Source of the DNA: Saccharomycopsis phalli
Lineage: Eukaryota > Ascomycota > Saccharomycetes > Ascoideales > Saccharomycopsidaceae
DNA length: 64,000 nucleotides
Direction: 5' to 3'
Assembly (NCBI GenBank): GCA_020342235.1
Contig: CP073218.1
Coordinates: forward strand, 1,178,001 to 1,242,000
Below, one piece after another: positions 38,724 to 49,599 of the stretch; positions within the stretch are counted from its first letter, which is position 1, and each line of letters begins with the position of its first letter. The notes below the pieces were generated by a model. That model was not told where the DNA came from, made no database searches, and was given only the letters and a program-made list of their open reading frames with translations. A program made the position numbers and the translations under genes.

Positions 38724-41700
38724 CTACACATCCTCCGCCTTTTCCAACCGCTTAAACAACTTCTTGCTCTTCTTGTCCTTGCCATATCTCCATAGCTTGT
38801 AGCCCCTATTAACCACCGGGAAGAAGCACTTGCTACAGGCATACAAAACCCCAAGATTCAACCCAGCCATTGCAATGATTACCAAGGTAAACTGCAGCGA
38901 CATCCAGGTCAATTGCATCAAGTCGCCAAGCCATGATCCGGGGTCAACATACATCAAGAGACAAGACAAACCAACAGACACACAGTTGTCCACGACAAAG
39001 GGCACGTTTTTCCACGAGGACTCGCGATAAGGAGGCCCCTGGGTGAGAATCATGGCAATCAAGATATACTGGAGATTGGAAAACAAAAAAAGCACGGTAT
39101 TGTCAGAAGACTGCACCGCATCGTTCCCGCCTGGAACAGGCTTGATGTACCAAGATTGTAAGTGAACCAACGACCAAACAGCGACCTGGAAAAAAAGAAG
39201 CACGACAATGTTGCCGACAAGAGGAATGAGCACCTTTGAGGACACCAAATTGGCGCTTGGTTTTTTTGCCACTAGCCGATGGTACGGCTTGGACCAGCTC
39301 ATGAAAATGGCAATTGGCAAAATGAGAAACAAGTCGATCCAGAGAAACTGGAAGTCGCCAAGGTTGGATCCCTGCTGGTAGAGGATTGTCACTGTGACAA
39401 ACTGGATCGCCGAGTAGAGACTCATGTACTGGAAGCACGAGAAGCTGGTCACGAGCGAGGATCTTCCTTCGCGGATGATGGCCAAAACACAGGTGATTTC
39501 GAAATTTGTGCTGGTAAACGGTGCTGCGACCGACGCCTCGGCCTCTGAGAGTGAGACCCCGACATCTGCGGCCTTGAGCGCACCACAGTCGTTTGCTCCG
39601 TCACCACAGAATCCCACGGTGTAATCAAGTCTCTGCAACTGTTCAACCAACTCGTGCTTCTCATCGGGGGACATCCGGGCATAGATGTCTCCGCGCATCA
39701 AGATTCGCTGCTTGTAGTCCTGAGAAAAGTCGTCGTTTTTCAAAATGTGCCGGAACACCTCACCGGTGAGCGCAAGCCTGTAGTCGGTACAGGAGCCCAT
39801 TGGAGACAACGTCTGCGGATCTAGCTGCTTCTCGGGGTCATCTACGTCTTCCCAGAAGATGTCCAGGTCCTCTAGCCGAGGAATGTACACCAGGTTCGAG
39901 GTTACAAGACACGATTCACGAGCGACGCTAATTGCAGTGAGGATGTTATCCCCGGTGCACATGATGGTGCGGATGTTAGTTTCGCGATTGAGGAGCTGCA
40001 AAGTCGGCTTTGACTGGGGTTTCAAGCGGTTTTCAAACACCATGAACCCCAAGAACTGTAGGTCACGCTCGGCGTGCTCACGGGTCCAGGACAACATCTG
40101 CGGCCCGGCCGGTTTGCCGGCCAAGGCAATTACACGGTAGCCATCATGGGTGTACTTGTATAAGAGCTCCAGGTAGTTTGGCGGGAGAGTACCTGAGCAC
40201 AACTCCGACACGACCTCCGGGGCGCCTTTGGTGTACACGTGACACTTTCCGGTGGTGAGGCACTTGGTGAGCACGGACATACGACGGAGCAGGGGCACGA
40301 ATTCAAAGGTCTTGAGGAGGGCAATACCAGCCTTGTCTGAGGGCGGGAGGACCACCTGCGGGTATATTGTGGATTTGGCGATGTAGTCCTCCTCCAAGCG
40401 CCATTTTGTAAAGTCAAACATCTTGTAGTCGAGCGGGTCGCCGACCAAGTTCCGGTCGACGACTCGGAGCGAGTGGCAGCTGCAGAGGCAGGCGGCCGCC
40501 TGGCGCATGGCCGGCAGTGGGGCGTCGAGCGAGCGGACGAGCGGCGAGAAGCGGGTACCCTGTGAATCCGGTTCGGCGGCATGCACGCCGAGCACGTCGA
40601 GGCCGTCTTCGGTCAAGGTGCCGGTTTTGTCGAAGCAGAAGACGTCGATCTTCCCGCCGACGTTCACGCGGGACGGGCTGATGCAGAAGATCTTGTCGGC
40701 TTTGAGCCGGTTCACTGCGAAGTTCGTGCCGATGGTGAGCGTCGCCGGAAGCGCAGGCGGCACCACGATCGTGATAATGTCCAACGCGCGAAACACAATG
40801 AGGGTGGTGTCGAGGTGCATCGCAAGGAAGCTGTGCACCGAGTACACAAAGCCTAGGCCGGCGATTCCCGCCATGAACGCAATGTACTTGAACGCGTCGC
40901 GGTAGAACTTGAACCCGCTGGGTTTTGGGAACATCATCAGCCGAAGAAGCTGTCCTTTGGTGGTGGCAAAGCCGGTTTTCACCACTAGGGCAAGGGCCGG
41001 TTCGCCGGATGGATCACGGCGGACCCGCACGATTCTCGTGCCGCAGAACAAGTAGCTCTTGGCCAACGGGCCGTTGACCTGGTTTTTGGTGATGAAACTG
41101 CAGTCGTAGTGCACAAGGTGCCGCCGGAGAGACTCCTCGGAGATTGGGGACTTGGAAACCGGCACAGACTCGCCAGTGAGCATCGACTCGTTCACAATAC
41201 AGTCTCCAGCAACAAGCACGGAGTCGCAGGGAATCGAGTGCAAATTTGGGTCAGAGAGCTCGTACAAGTCGCCAGGGACAATGTCCTCGAGAGGCACTTC
41301 TTTCCAGAAGCCGCTCCGCTTGATTCGCACGTTGGGGTAGCCGTGGAGCCTGGCAACCAGACTGAGTTTGTCCATGGTCCGGGTGGTTTCCACGAGGGAT
41401 TGAGCCACTGAGACGAGGGAGATGAAGAAGATGCAAAAGGCGTAGTAGTAGTAGTCGTCGAGCCACCACAAGACGATGGAAAACACCTGGAACATGTAAA
41501 ACGGATGGAGAACCTCGTCGACAAGCAACGAGCCTAGGGATCGGGGCCGGAGCTCGAGCGAGTTGGTGCCAAACACCGTGGTGCGGTCCTCGACATCGTA
41601 CTCGTCAAGCCCGTCCTTGATTCTCGCGACACTCAGCCAGCGCGAGTCGACCCAGTTGGTGTTGGTGGTGAAAATGTCCTCGAGCGGGTTGTAGATCATC

Positions 41701-42635
41701 CGGAGGTACCGGTACTCAAACCACTGCAACACCGGGGCCTTTTCGTCGGGCTTGTCCCGAATATTGAACACGCTCGACAAGTCGCGGTGGAATCGTTGCC
41801 GGTGCACGTCCAACACACTCAACTCACCGTACTCGTTCTCAACCACCACCCAGTCGCACCGCGCAAGCTCGGCTCGAATCCCGTAAAAGTCAATTCGGTA
41901 CCGGGGCATCCACCGGAGCACAAGGTAGCTGAGCCCAAGGGTCGCAATACATACAAGGTAATACACCGCCAAACGCACCGTCGACGTCCTATACCCGGCA
42001 ATTCCAATGACCAAGTCCTCCTCGGCAATGTAGAACCGCTGCTGGCGGAGTTTCCCCCGGGGAAACCAGTTTTTGTCTGCCTTGCTTGTGATCGACTCGT
42101 GGTCAGGGTACTCGTGGTCCAACAACCGTGTGGCAAAATCAGGCTCTATATCAGGTTCCTCCTCGACCGGGCCCACCTCAGGGTCCTCTCTGTCCTCATT
42201 GAGACTCCAGTTCGTATCGTAATCCACCAAAGGGTCGTCCAAAGTCGAGGCCACTCCCTTGGCATTTTCAATCTCGTCCAGGGTGAAAAACTTGAACTTT
42301 GCGCGCCCAGACTCCCCAGAGCCCCCACTCTGGTCCAGTCGCACCGTCGCCGCGTCGTTCGGCTCGTTTTCGTCGTTTTGCTCGTCGTTGTGGAAGTGGT
42401 GGAACGCAGCAATCGAGCTCGGGACGATCTCCGACCCCACTCCACTGAAGATCTCGGTGTCATTCTCGTCCAAATATAGCTCCCGTGAAATGTTCAGCAG
42501 CAACGAGTTGCGCCGCGTGATCGAGTTTGATCTCGTTCGCGTGAGCCGAAGCCCTTTGTCGTAGCTTCCTCGAGGCATGGTTGAGTGTTTTTCAATCATG
42601 CGCCATTTGAGTGGGTGTTCTGGGCTGCAGGACAA
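38724..42635 (-). CDS. YPK9: P5B-type ATPase Ypk9 (ATP13A2 homologue)
   Basis: 1303 residues. The N-terminal 190 residues are polar and acidic, followed by the P5B membrane-associated region and about ten transmembrane helices. Landmarks: actuator motif MLTGESVPVSK, membrane signature PPALPATLTIGTNFAVNRLK (PPALP defines P5B), phosphorylation site DKTGTLT with Asp669, KGAPEVV nucleotide-binding segment, and hinge GDGANDCGALKAADVG. Yeast Ypk9 is a vacuolar transporter linked to polyamine and heavy-metal tolerance; human ATP13A2 exports polyamines from lysosomes. The start at 42635 is followed by further Mets (residues 13 and 20) that are equally plausible. Slightly shorter than Saccharomyces Ypk9 (1472) through a shorter N-terminal tail. 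Confidence 0.95.
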   Translation of the reverse strand: MSCSPEHPLKWRMIEKHSTMPRGSYDKGLRLTRTRSNSITRRNSLLLNISRELYLDENDTEIFSGVGSEIVPSSIAAFHHFHNDEQNDENEPNDAATVRLDQSGGSGESGRAKFKFFTLDEIENAKGVASTLDDPLVDYDTNWSLNEDREDPEVGPVEEEPDIEPDFATRLLDHEYPDHESITSKADKNWFPRGKLRQQRFYIAEEDLVIGIAGYRTSTVRLAVYYLVCIATLGLSYLVLRWMPRYRIDFYGIRAELARCDWVVVENEYGELSVLDVHRQRFHRDLSSVFNIRDKPDEKAPVLQWFEYRYLRMIYNPLEDIFTTNTNWVDSRWLSVARIKDGLDEYDVEDRTTVFGTNSLELRPRSLGSLLVDEVLHPFYMFQVFSIVLWWLDDYYYYAFCIFFISLVSVAQSLVETTRTMDKLSLVARLHGYPNVRIKRSGFWKEVPLEDIVPGDLYELSDPNLHSIPCDSVLVAGDCIVNESMLTGESVPVSKSPISEESLRRHLVHYDCSFITKNQVNGPLAKSYLFCGTRIVRVRRDPSGEPALALVVKTGFATTKGQLLRLMMFPKPSGFKFYRDAFKYIAFMAGIAGLGFVYSVHSFLAMHLDTTLIVFRALDIITIVVPPALPATLTIGTNFAVNRLKADKIFCISPSRVNVGGKIDVFCFDKTGTLTEDGLDVLGVHAAEPDSQGTRFSPLVRSLDAPLPAMRQAAACLCSCHSLRVVDRNLVGDPLDYKMFDFTKWRLEEDYIAKSTIYPQVVLPPSDKAGIALLKTFEFVPLLRRMSVLTKCLTTGKCHVYTKGAPEVVSELCSGTLPPNYLELLYKYTHDGYRVIALAGKPAGPQMLSWTREHAERDLQFLGFMVFENRLKPQSKPTLQLLNRETNIRTIMCTGDNILTAISVARESCLVTSNLVYIPRLEDLDIFWEDVDDPEKQLDPQTLSPMGSCTDYRLALTGEVFRHILKNDDFSQDYKQRILMRGDIYARMSPDEKHELVEQLQRLDYTVGFCGDGANDCGALKAADVGVSLSEAEASVAAPFTSTNFEITCVLAIIREGRSSLVTSFSCFQYMSLYSAIQFVTVTILYQQGSNLGDFQFLWIDLFLILPIAIFMSWSKPYHRLVAKKPSANLVSSKVLIPLVGNIVVLLFFQVAVWSLVHLQSWYIKPVPGGNDAVQSSDNTVLFLFSNLQYILIAMILTQGPPYRESSWKNVPFVVDNCVSVGLSCLLMYVDPGSWLGDLMQLTWMSLQFTLVIIAMAGLNLGVLYACSKCFFPVVNRGYKLWRYGKDKKSKKLFKRLEKAEDV

Positions 42636-45600
42636 AATTGCTCGACGGATTGCGGATGATTGTGGAATATGGAAGTGGTTTTCAAGAGGGTTAAGAGTTA
42701 ATAGGGTTAGGGCTAAGAGGCATTGTTTATAAATTTCACATTGGAAATCATTTTCTATGGAAATTGTCTAATTACCTGCCCTTGCGCCGCACATGACCAG
42801 GAAGCAATCTATATGCCAAGACTCTTGCACTATTACCAAGGACTAGAAATGTTTCCAAGTAAACGACCAATTTAAACGAGTAGCTATGGCTCTATGTAGT
42901 AGCATGAAGCGGGATGTTTAATCAACTATGGACAAGTTGCATTGGAAGTGCCAATGGTTGGTGGAAGATGGAGAGAATCACTCAGCCAACTACTCAACTA
43001 CTCAGTAAACTATTATTCATCTCTGCAAGTAACTACTGGACCATGGATCAAGAGCCGGCTTCACTGGCCAATCTACACAGTAAGCATCCATCAATTCAAA
43101 TGCCTTGAGCCTTGGAATCTGCCAATAGCCCATGAACTACACAATGGGAAAACAGTACACTCAATTCTTTGAAAAGCAGCAGCCTGTTTCTCCATCTCCC
43201 AAAACAAGATTGAAATCTCAATTCAAAACTGCTGTGAATAGCCTTAGACTCCTTGCCAAACCTCAAACTCATATCTTGAACATGTCACTTTGATTTGCTG
43301 CAGATAACCAAAGGTAGTGACCAGAACGCAGACATGCATGATAAAATGGTAGGCAGCTTCAACGGAAGTTGCCCGCATATTCGAAAGAATATAAATATCA
43401 CAAAAAGCGCCGGAAGGAATAATGGCAAATGATATCTATACTATTAGATATGAAGCCAGATATAATAACAAATGATATCTACACCACTAGATATAGAGCC
43501 AGATAGAGAAATTCTAGATTACGGCATAATCAAGGAAAATTACTAGACAGGTCCAGGCCCTAAGCAGCATCTAATATAAACCACCAACACAACTGTTTAT
43601 CCAAGCCCATTCAGAGCAAATGGAAAACCAATTGGTCCTTTCCTGCTCAGACACAAAAAATGCACCCTCAAAACCAAATAAACAACAAACCAGTTGCTCA
43701 ATGGCATAGGCCAGTGGTCGCTAAAGCCTTCACTCATCCAGAGGTATTCCGAAATCTGAAACACAACAAGGGCAGCTGGGCAGTCACCCTAGGCATGAGA
43801 CCCATTTTTCCTTCTGAATCATAATACTTTGGTCCCTTTTAAGGTCTGGTGGAAAGTTTTTATCTCCACTCAATACTCAACTCTCATTATTACAGCATTT
43901 CAAAGACCATTCGCTGAGTGGCATTACAATCATAAAGCAGTGGCACATACCAGTCCTAGCGGACAATGGTCAACCTCCGAAGAAAAACTGAACTCAAGAC
44001 CAGATAGCCATTTACTAAATGGTAGATTATTGCCTCACAAAGATAGTACAAAATGATTTTTGCAATCCCGGTGCCGCATTTCAAGAATCCGCTCATATTC
44101 GACTAATTGCCACACTATGAGACCGATCCCGGGGAAATGGAAGTTTAATCGGGGCATCTTTTGTAAAAGAGATGCACAAACTTCTTGGAATACTCATTGC
44201 TGGACAACTAATTCCTTCCTTGCAACAAGAAAATGGCTTTAGAGAAGGCGATCAACAGGGAACATATCACAGTAGTTACTTCAAGATACTATCGAGCACG
44301 GCAGTCTCAAATACAACTTCCGTCAAAGACCTTAGCCCCAAGCAATTCTCAGTTTAATTTCCTGATTACTCAGTGGAATCACCATCATTAGTTGACGTAG
44401 GGTTAATTGCATTCTCTATTCATCTCCTCCTGTCTATACTTCATCAAAACCGTACTGGCATTCGATTTAAATCGGCTTCAAAATCTTTTTAAATTGGTAG
44501 CTATATTATTAAACGGGTTCAAAGGTGATCAACTGAGTATTTCCCTTTAGGTAGACCTGAGTTCAAATAACACAGCATGAATGCTTCGACATGGATTTGG
44601 AGAACGTGTCAAGTCCCGGCCCTCTTGAGTTAAATTTTCTTAAAGAGCAATCATCTAGACTCATCTAAGCCACAATTCTTGAATAGAAACATACTTGATC
44701 ACATGGAGCGTTTCCACCAGGTACAGCACCCAAATTCCCAGAAAAAGTTGACAGGATTCTGGAATAATTAGATAATCAATGAATAGCTATTGAACAGTCA
44801 ATTTTCTCAATTAAACAAGATTAGTAAAAAATCAGACACAAAGAAAGCAAGTCCATCACGCCATAACCAATCGTGCACATCCAAATCAACGGAGCGCAAA
44901 GATAGACCGTGTGTATATCGTACGCCCAACTTTGAATAATACGTTTCAGTCATCAAACATTTTCATACATATCTTATTCACTTCTGCTTTTAAACCCTGC
45001 ATTATATTTATCACTGGACAATGGTTTCAACATGTATAGCCTTATGAGGCTCCCAGAACGTTTTCAATGTCCCAAATAATCAAAGTGGAATACCCCTAAT
45101 CTCAAAATACGGCTCCACGATAATCGGAGTCGGATTTTTCAGGTGACTTTCCATTTAGGGTTCCGATTCTTTTCAAGACATTGTCTTCAGACAATAGAAA
45201 AGGAAATGTCTCACTCTGATCCATACAAGTGCCATTCAGATGGGCTGATTTACTCCAAGTGGGTTATTCCATAATATCTTGTGTTTATCATTTCAAAATC
45301 CAGTGAGTCGGGCATGTCCACGAGAATCAGATTAAGTTTTAAAAAGTCTGAATCAAGTTTAAACCACGTCTGATCAATAATACACATTGACAGTCTAACT
45401 AAATCAATGATCCATATTTCTGCTAAAATGGTACAAATAAATCACACAGTACAGCAATACGAACATAATAGACTGACTCACTACTACAGGTATCTAAAAA
45501 TTCTATTTTATATCCAATGATAATATATCGTCTGGCATGTAAAGTAGGAGTTTTCAGCACCATATAATTTCCTTTCAGAAAATCTGCTCCTGAATAACAA

Positions 45601-45813
45601 GTTGGTACTTTTTGAATGAGATTGTAAGCATTCAAGACATGTACACAACTATCTTTTAAATATCGCTTCACGACTACCATCGTTCATATGTGACATTGTA
45701 ATTTATATAAACGCCGCAATAAATATCATGGACGCCTTGTGTTATATTCAACTAGATCCGCCTACTTTAACATTGGCTCGATTGTCTCGATTATCTCAAT
45801 CACCTCAACTATC
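42636..45813. other. 3.2-kb stretch without recognisable genes
   Basis: Upstream of YPK9 and downstream of UTP14. Base composition is AT-rich and without long repeats or the LINE 3' motif. Open frames of 60-85 codons (e.g. 43829-44056, 45423-45680) have no homology I recognise. AATGATATCTACAC-type doublets occur near 43430-43500. It may hold non-coding RNAs or a diverged small gene that I cannot see. Confidence 0.5.
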
Positions 45814-48012
45814 CTACTTCTTCAGCATCGGCTTTATCACTGTACCACTCTTTGTAATCACATTTGGCATTGTCAACTTCTGAAAAGTCTTACGCGAAGT
45901 CCATTCCTGGCCAATTGGAATTCTGAGCGACCGTTCATACTGCTCCTTATTCTCATACGGAAATGGAACGGCAGAGGATTGGTATTTAAGACTCCGCTTG
46001 TTGACCTTCTCGTTGATAATCACATTCTTCAAATTCTTATCTTGCCGCTCATCCCTAGACTTGATTCCTTTGACTTTCTTCATTTTCTTTTTTTGGTGCT
46101 TTCGTTGCTTTACCGTACCTCCAATCCAGCTATTAAACCCTGGTTGGCCGTCCTCAACCCACTGGTCATCTTCTTCATCCATGGTCCGTTTCTTCTCGTT
46201 GTCAAACTCCGCCACTACATCGTCTCCAGCAAATGCTTCCTTGATAATGTCCTTCTGCTCAAACTCGTCAACTGGTTCGTGATTCTCGACCGCAAGTGTG
46301 TTGTTGGTATCAATAAGTTGCTCTTGACCTGTTGGTTGTTTCTTGGACTTTGCGAGCCGGTACGCCTGTTTTTCCGCCCGAGAACTATTTTCATCGACGA
46401 CGCGGGCCTTGGCAGACTTCTTGGATCCCTTTCCAAGCCACGGATTGTGTTCCTCAGTGATGATTTCCTCGTCGGAATCTTGGGCATCTGACACTTGAGG
46501 CTCCCGGGCCAATCGCTTTTCCAACGTCCTGCTTTCATCAATGGCAACCTCTTCGGCCACCTCTTCATTCTGTTGCTCCAACTCAACTGCACTTTTCTCT
46601 GCACTAGGCGTATATACACGTCGGCCCTGATTCAAAACCGTCTTGGCGCGTTGGACTTCACCCAACTCAACCACGCCGTTTTCCATATCACGGAGCTGCT
46701 TCAAGTTCTCCTCGTTCTGCTGCCGCTCCTTTTCCTGTGCCTTTTTCATGAACTTCATGTTCATAAACCCTGTCTTCCCAACTTCAACGGTCTCATGCTC
46801 GCTTTCCTGCGCATCACTTTCCTCCACATCGCTTTCCTCCCGCCCCATGACTTTTGCCCGGAGCTTCTGGCCTTGAAGTAACATTGTCTCCATCTCAGCA
46901 CGAGTCTCCTTGTCCTTAGTCATGCCATGCTTCAACATATCGCGTGCCCACTTGCTCTGGCTGTTTTTGAACTTCATCGTCATCCGAGCCTCAGCACGTG
47001 CCGCTTCCAAGCTCTCTGGATCCTCCTCGTCGTCCTCGACCAACTCCTGAGTGCGAAGCTGCTCCTTCTTCCTTATCTTACGGTAGCTCTTGCTCTTGAT
47101 CTTCTTGATCCGCCGGGCCTTGCGCTCCTCACGAAACATCAAGTCCCGCATCATCCGCAACTCGTTCTGTCTCCGCACCATCTCCTCGCGACTCATTTTT
47201 GCAGTCTCAATCTGCTCAAACAACGCCTCGTTCTTGGTGTCGTTGAGCATACTTTCGTCAAGCACAGCCCCAACCCGCGACTCAAGCTCACTCATTGGAT
47301 TCTTTGAAGGCGCAAACACAGACACTTTTCCTGCCCGCTCCTCGGGCCGGAGATCAAGCACTTCTACGTTCTTTACCCGTTCCACCGCATCCTTCCAAGT
47401 TTCCGCTTGTGCTTTGGAAATATCATATGCAGCACTCCGTTCATGCCGTTTCTGAATCCGCTGAGGTAATGGCACCGACACCGCGCTGGTCTTCTTCTTG
47501 AGAAGCACAGGCTGGCTCTTTTGGTCCACCATGTCACTCAAACTTAAACTCTCGCCGTTGATTGGTACCGCAAGCTCATTTTCATTCGCAGCCAAGTTGA
47601 CCAACTTTTTTTTGGTCTTTTCGTTCTTCGTAAGACGGCCAATCACATTGGTCAATTCCACTTCCTCGCCGTCCAGTTCAAAGACATCACTTTCGCTTTC
47701 ACTCTCACTTTCGCTTTCACTTTCACTTTCACTTTCACTTAGTTCTTCGGCTCCCTGGTCCAAAACAATACTTTCGTTTCTCTTTGGCCCCTGGCTCTCA
47801 TCAGCATCCCAAATCTCACTCAAGGGCCTCAACTCATCCTCATCATAACTCATCTCTCCTTCCTCTACCGAGTACTCAGAATCAAACTCATCTGAGTCCA
47901 AGCTGTCGTCGCTAAATTCCTCAAGAGCAGCATCGCTATCGTCGTTAGCAGCACCGGTCTTGGGATCCACAATCACCAAGGACCCGCTCTTTAACGAGTT
48001 TTTTATACCCAT
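45814..48012 (-). CDS. UTP14: Utp14-like SSU processome protein
   Basis: 732 residues from Met-48012. The frame is open a further 31 codons, but MGIKNSLKSGSLVIVD is the better N-terminus and the leader crosses an A-run. Utp14 is a nucleolar SSU-processome factor that activates the DEAH helicase Dhr1 to release U3. Landmarks: acidic N-terminal third with an (ES)n run; central VSVFAPSKNPMSELESRVG; KIKSKSYRKIRKKE; SQSKWARDMLKHGMTKD; HNPWLGKGSKKSAKA; and the C-terminal signature VPFPYENKEQYERSLRIPIG, then TSRKTFQKLTMPNVITKSG. Length is shorter than Saccharomyces (899), mostly in the acidic part. Confidence 0.95.
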   Translation of the reverse strand: MGIKNSLKSGSLVIVDPKTGAANDDSDAALEEFSDDSLDSDEFDSEYSVEEGEMSYDEDELRPLSEIWDADESQGPKRNESIVLDQGAEELSESESESESESESESESDVFELDGEEVELTNVIGRLTKNEKTKKKLVNLAANENELAVPINGESLSLSDMVDQKSQPVLLKKKTSAVSVPLPQRIQKRHERSAAYDISKAQAETWKDAVERVKNVEVLDLRPEERAGKVSVFAPSKNPMSELESRVGAVLDESMLNDTKNEALFEQIETAKMSREEMVRRQNELRMMRDLMFREERKARRIKKIKSKSYRKIRKKEQLRTQELVEDDEEDPESLEAARAEARMTMKFKNSQSKWARDMLKHGMTKDKETRAEMETMLLQGQKLRAKVMGREESDVEESDAQESEHETVEVGKTGFMNMKFMKKAQEKERQQNEENLKQLRDMENGVVELGEVQRAKTVLNQGRRVYTPSAEKSAVELEQQNEEVAEEVAIDESRTLEKRLAREPQVSDAQDSDEEIITEEHNPWLGKGSKKSAKARVVDENSSRAEKQAYRLAKSKKQPTGQEQLIDTNNTLAVENHEPVDEFEQKDIIKEAFAGDDVVAEFDNEKKRTMDEEDDQWVEDGQPGFNSWIGGTVKQRKHQKKKMKKVKGIKSRDERQDKNLKNVIINEKVNKRSLKYQSSAVPFPYENKEQYERSLRIPIGQEWTSRKTFQKLTMPNVITKSGTVIKPMLKK
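47690..47745. repeat. ACTTTC hexamer run inside UTP14
   Basis: About nine ACTTTC/GCTTTC hexamers encode an alternating Glu-Ser run in the acidic N-terminal region. Length is a multiple of three, so slippage changes only the run length. Confidence 0.9.
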
Positions 48013-48402
48013 GGAGTGCTTTTGAAAAAAAAAAATTTTTGATGTGTACCCCGCCGACCAGTGCGTAACATTGCATGTGGCTCGAGATGACTTGAATAAT
48101 CTCAAACAATGTTATTTACAAACTTACACAAATAATCTCACAATATTACTAACAATATTACTTAAGTAATTCACTCAATCTTACTCACAATCTTACTCAC
48201 AATCTTACTCACAATCTTACTCACAATCTTACTCACAATCTTACTCACAATCTTACTCACAATCTTACTCACAATCTTACTCAAATAATTCACTCAATCC
48301 TACTCAGTTACTACAACCTTCAAGACCCAGTCCTGCTTAAATACAAGGTACAATGTATTCACATATACACTTCTGATTGCAAACTTCCCATACCAACATC
48401 CC
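48013..48402. repeat. 12-bp ACAATCTTACTC satellite
   Basis: At about 48175-48295 roughly nine near-perfect units lie between the UTP14 start and the end of the cyclophilin gene. The flanks are AT-rich and gene-free. Confidence 0.9.
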
Positions 48403-49143
48403 CTACACCCGATGAAACTCAATCTCCTCCTGCATCTCGCGATACTGTTTATGGCGTAACCGAAGCCCATACCACGTAACAAATACAAATACAAACACCA
48501 CAAACACTATCCACCCCCGGTGGCTTCCCTCAATTGGCTGGTTCTCCGACCACCATTGCTGTTGCTGGGTCTCAGTGACATCAAGTTTCCGCACAGTCGC
48601 ACCAGAAATCACAACATCAACAAGCGGCTTGTTACCCTCGCCTGTCTTGACGTTCTCAACCAGCGACAAGGTCTCAAACCCATCAACCACCTTGCCCATG
48701 ATCACGTGCTTACCATCCAACCAGTCGGTGATGGCAGTGGTGATAAAAAATTGCGAGCCGTTGGAGTCCGGACCAGAATTGGCGTACGCCAAATAGCCTG
48801 GCTTGGTGAATGATACTCGAAAATTCTCATCCTCAAACTTCTTGCCATATATCGAGTACCCGCCAACACCGTTTCCATATTCAAAGTCACCTCCTTGTAC
48901 CATAAACCCCTTGATCACCCGGTGGAAAATCGTCTTGTTGTACGAAACGCCCTCAAATCCATTGACAAGTTCCACAAAGTTCCGCACCGATTTCGGCACC
49001 ACCGAACCAAAGAGACCAAGCGTGATTCGACCGAGGTTCTCGGAGCCCTGCTGGATGTCAAATCGCACCTCATGGGTGATTGGTGGGTCTTCCACGCAAA
49101 AACTCAATGGTAATAATAGTAATAAAGTCCAAAGAAGCAACAT
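48403..49143 (-). CDS. Secretory-pathway cyclophilin with C-terminal membrane anchor
   Basis: 246 residues from Met-49143, which begins the signal peptide (MLLLWTLLLLLPLSFCVEDP); an upstream in-frame Met would add 19 polar residues. The cyclophilin domain covers about 25-195 and keeps the active-site residues: FHRVIKGFMVQGGDFEYGNG, GPDSNGSQFFITT and ITDWLDGKHVIMGKV (with the cyclosporin-binding Trp). After a QQQQWW linker comes one transmembrane helix (WIVFVVFVFVFVTWYGL) and a short basic cytosolic tail. Peptidyl-prolyl isomerase in the ER/secretory lumen. The layout resembles Saccharomyces Cpr4/Cpr8, but the active site is more canonical (as in Cpr5), so I give no symbol. Confidence 0.88.
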   Translation of the reverse strand: MLLLWTLLLLLPLSFCVEDPPITHEVRFDIQQGSENLGRITLGLFGSVVPKSVRNFVELVNGFEGVSYNKTIFHRVIKGFMVQGGDFEYGNGVGGYSIYGKKFEDENFRVSFTKPGYLAYANSGPDSNGSQFFITTAITDWLDGKHVIMGKVVDGFETLSLVENVKTGEGNKPLVDVVISGATVRKLDVTETQQQQWWSENQPIEGSHRGWIVFVVFVFVFVTWYGLRLRHKQYREMQEEIEFHRV

Positions 49144-49599
49144 GATTATGTACGTGGACAAGGAGCTTTTTATAAGTGGGCCGGGTAAATGTATGCGCAT
49201 TTCCCCGGATTATACAATAATGACGTACTGATGCCAATGGACTAGGAACATCCAGAGGCAGCATTGCTGTTAAAGAAAATACTTTGTCAGCCCTCATTTG
49301 GTTGCTTTGATTCTAAAAACTTTTATTTGAGCAGCTGTCGTTGCACAAAGTACTATACGCATTTCTTCATAAACGCTCGGGATTTTCCAAGGGAATGTAC
49401 ATTTGCTAAATCGCTGTGCTTTTAAAAGACAATCTAGACAAGTTCAAAAATAAATATTATTATTATAGACTTGGCCAGTATATGGTACCTGATCCACACT
49501 CACATCACGTGTCACGTCAATTATGGTACAATTACTTGGGTCAGGCCGGGTAGTAGTAGCTACTCCATCTGAACTAATGGGCCCACAAAAGATCCAACC
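49144..49599. other. Divergent spacer, cyclophilin/TMEM19 genes
   Basis: No gene. CACGTGTCACGTC near 49506 on the TMEM19 side is the only notable motif. Confidence 0.5.

Noticed and set aside
41787-42479. 230-codon plus-strand frame over YPK9
   Set aside because: Antisense of a conserved P5B ATPase with no features of its own.
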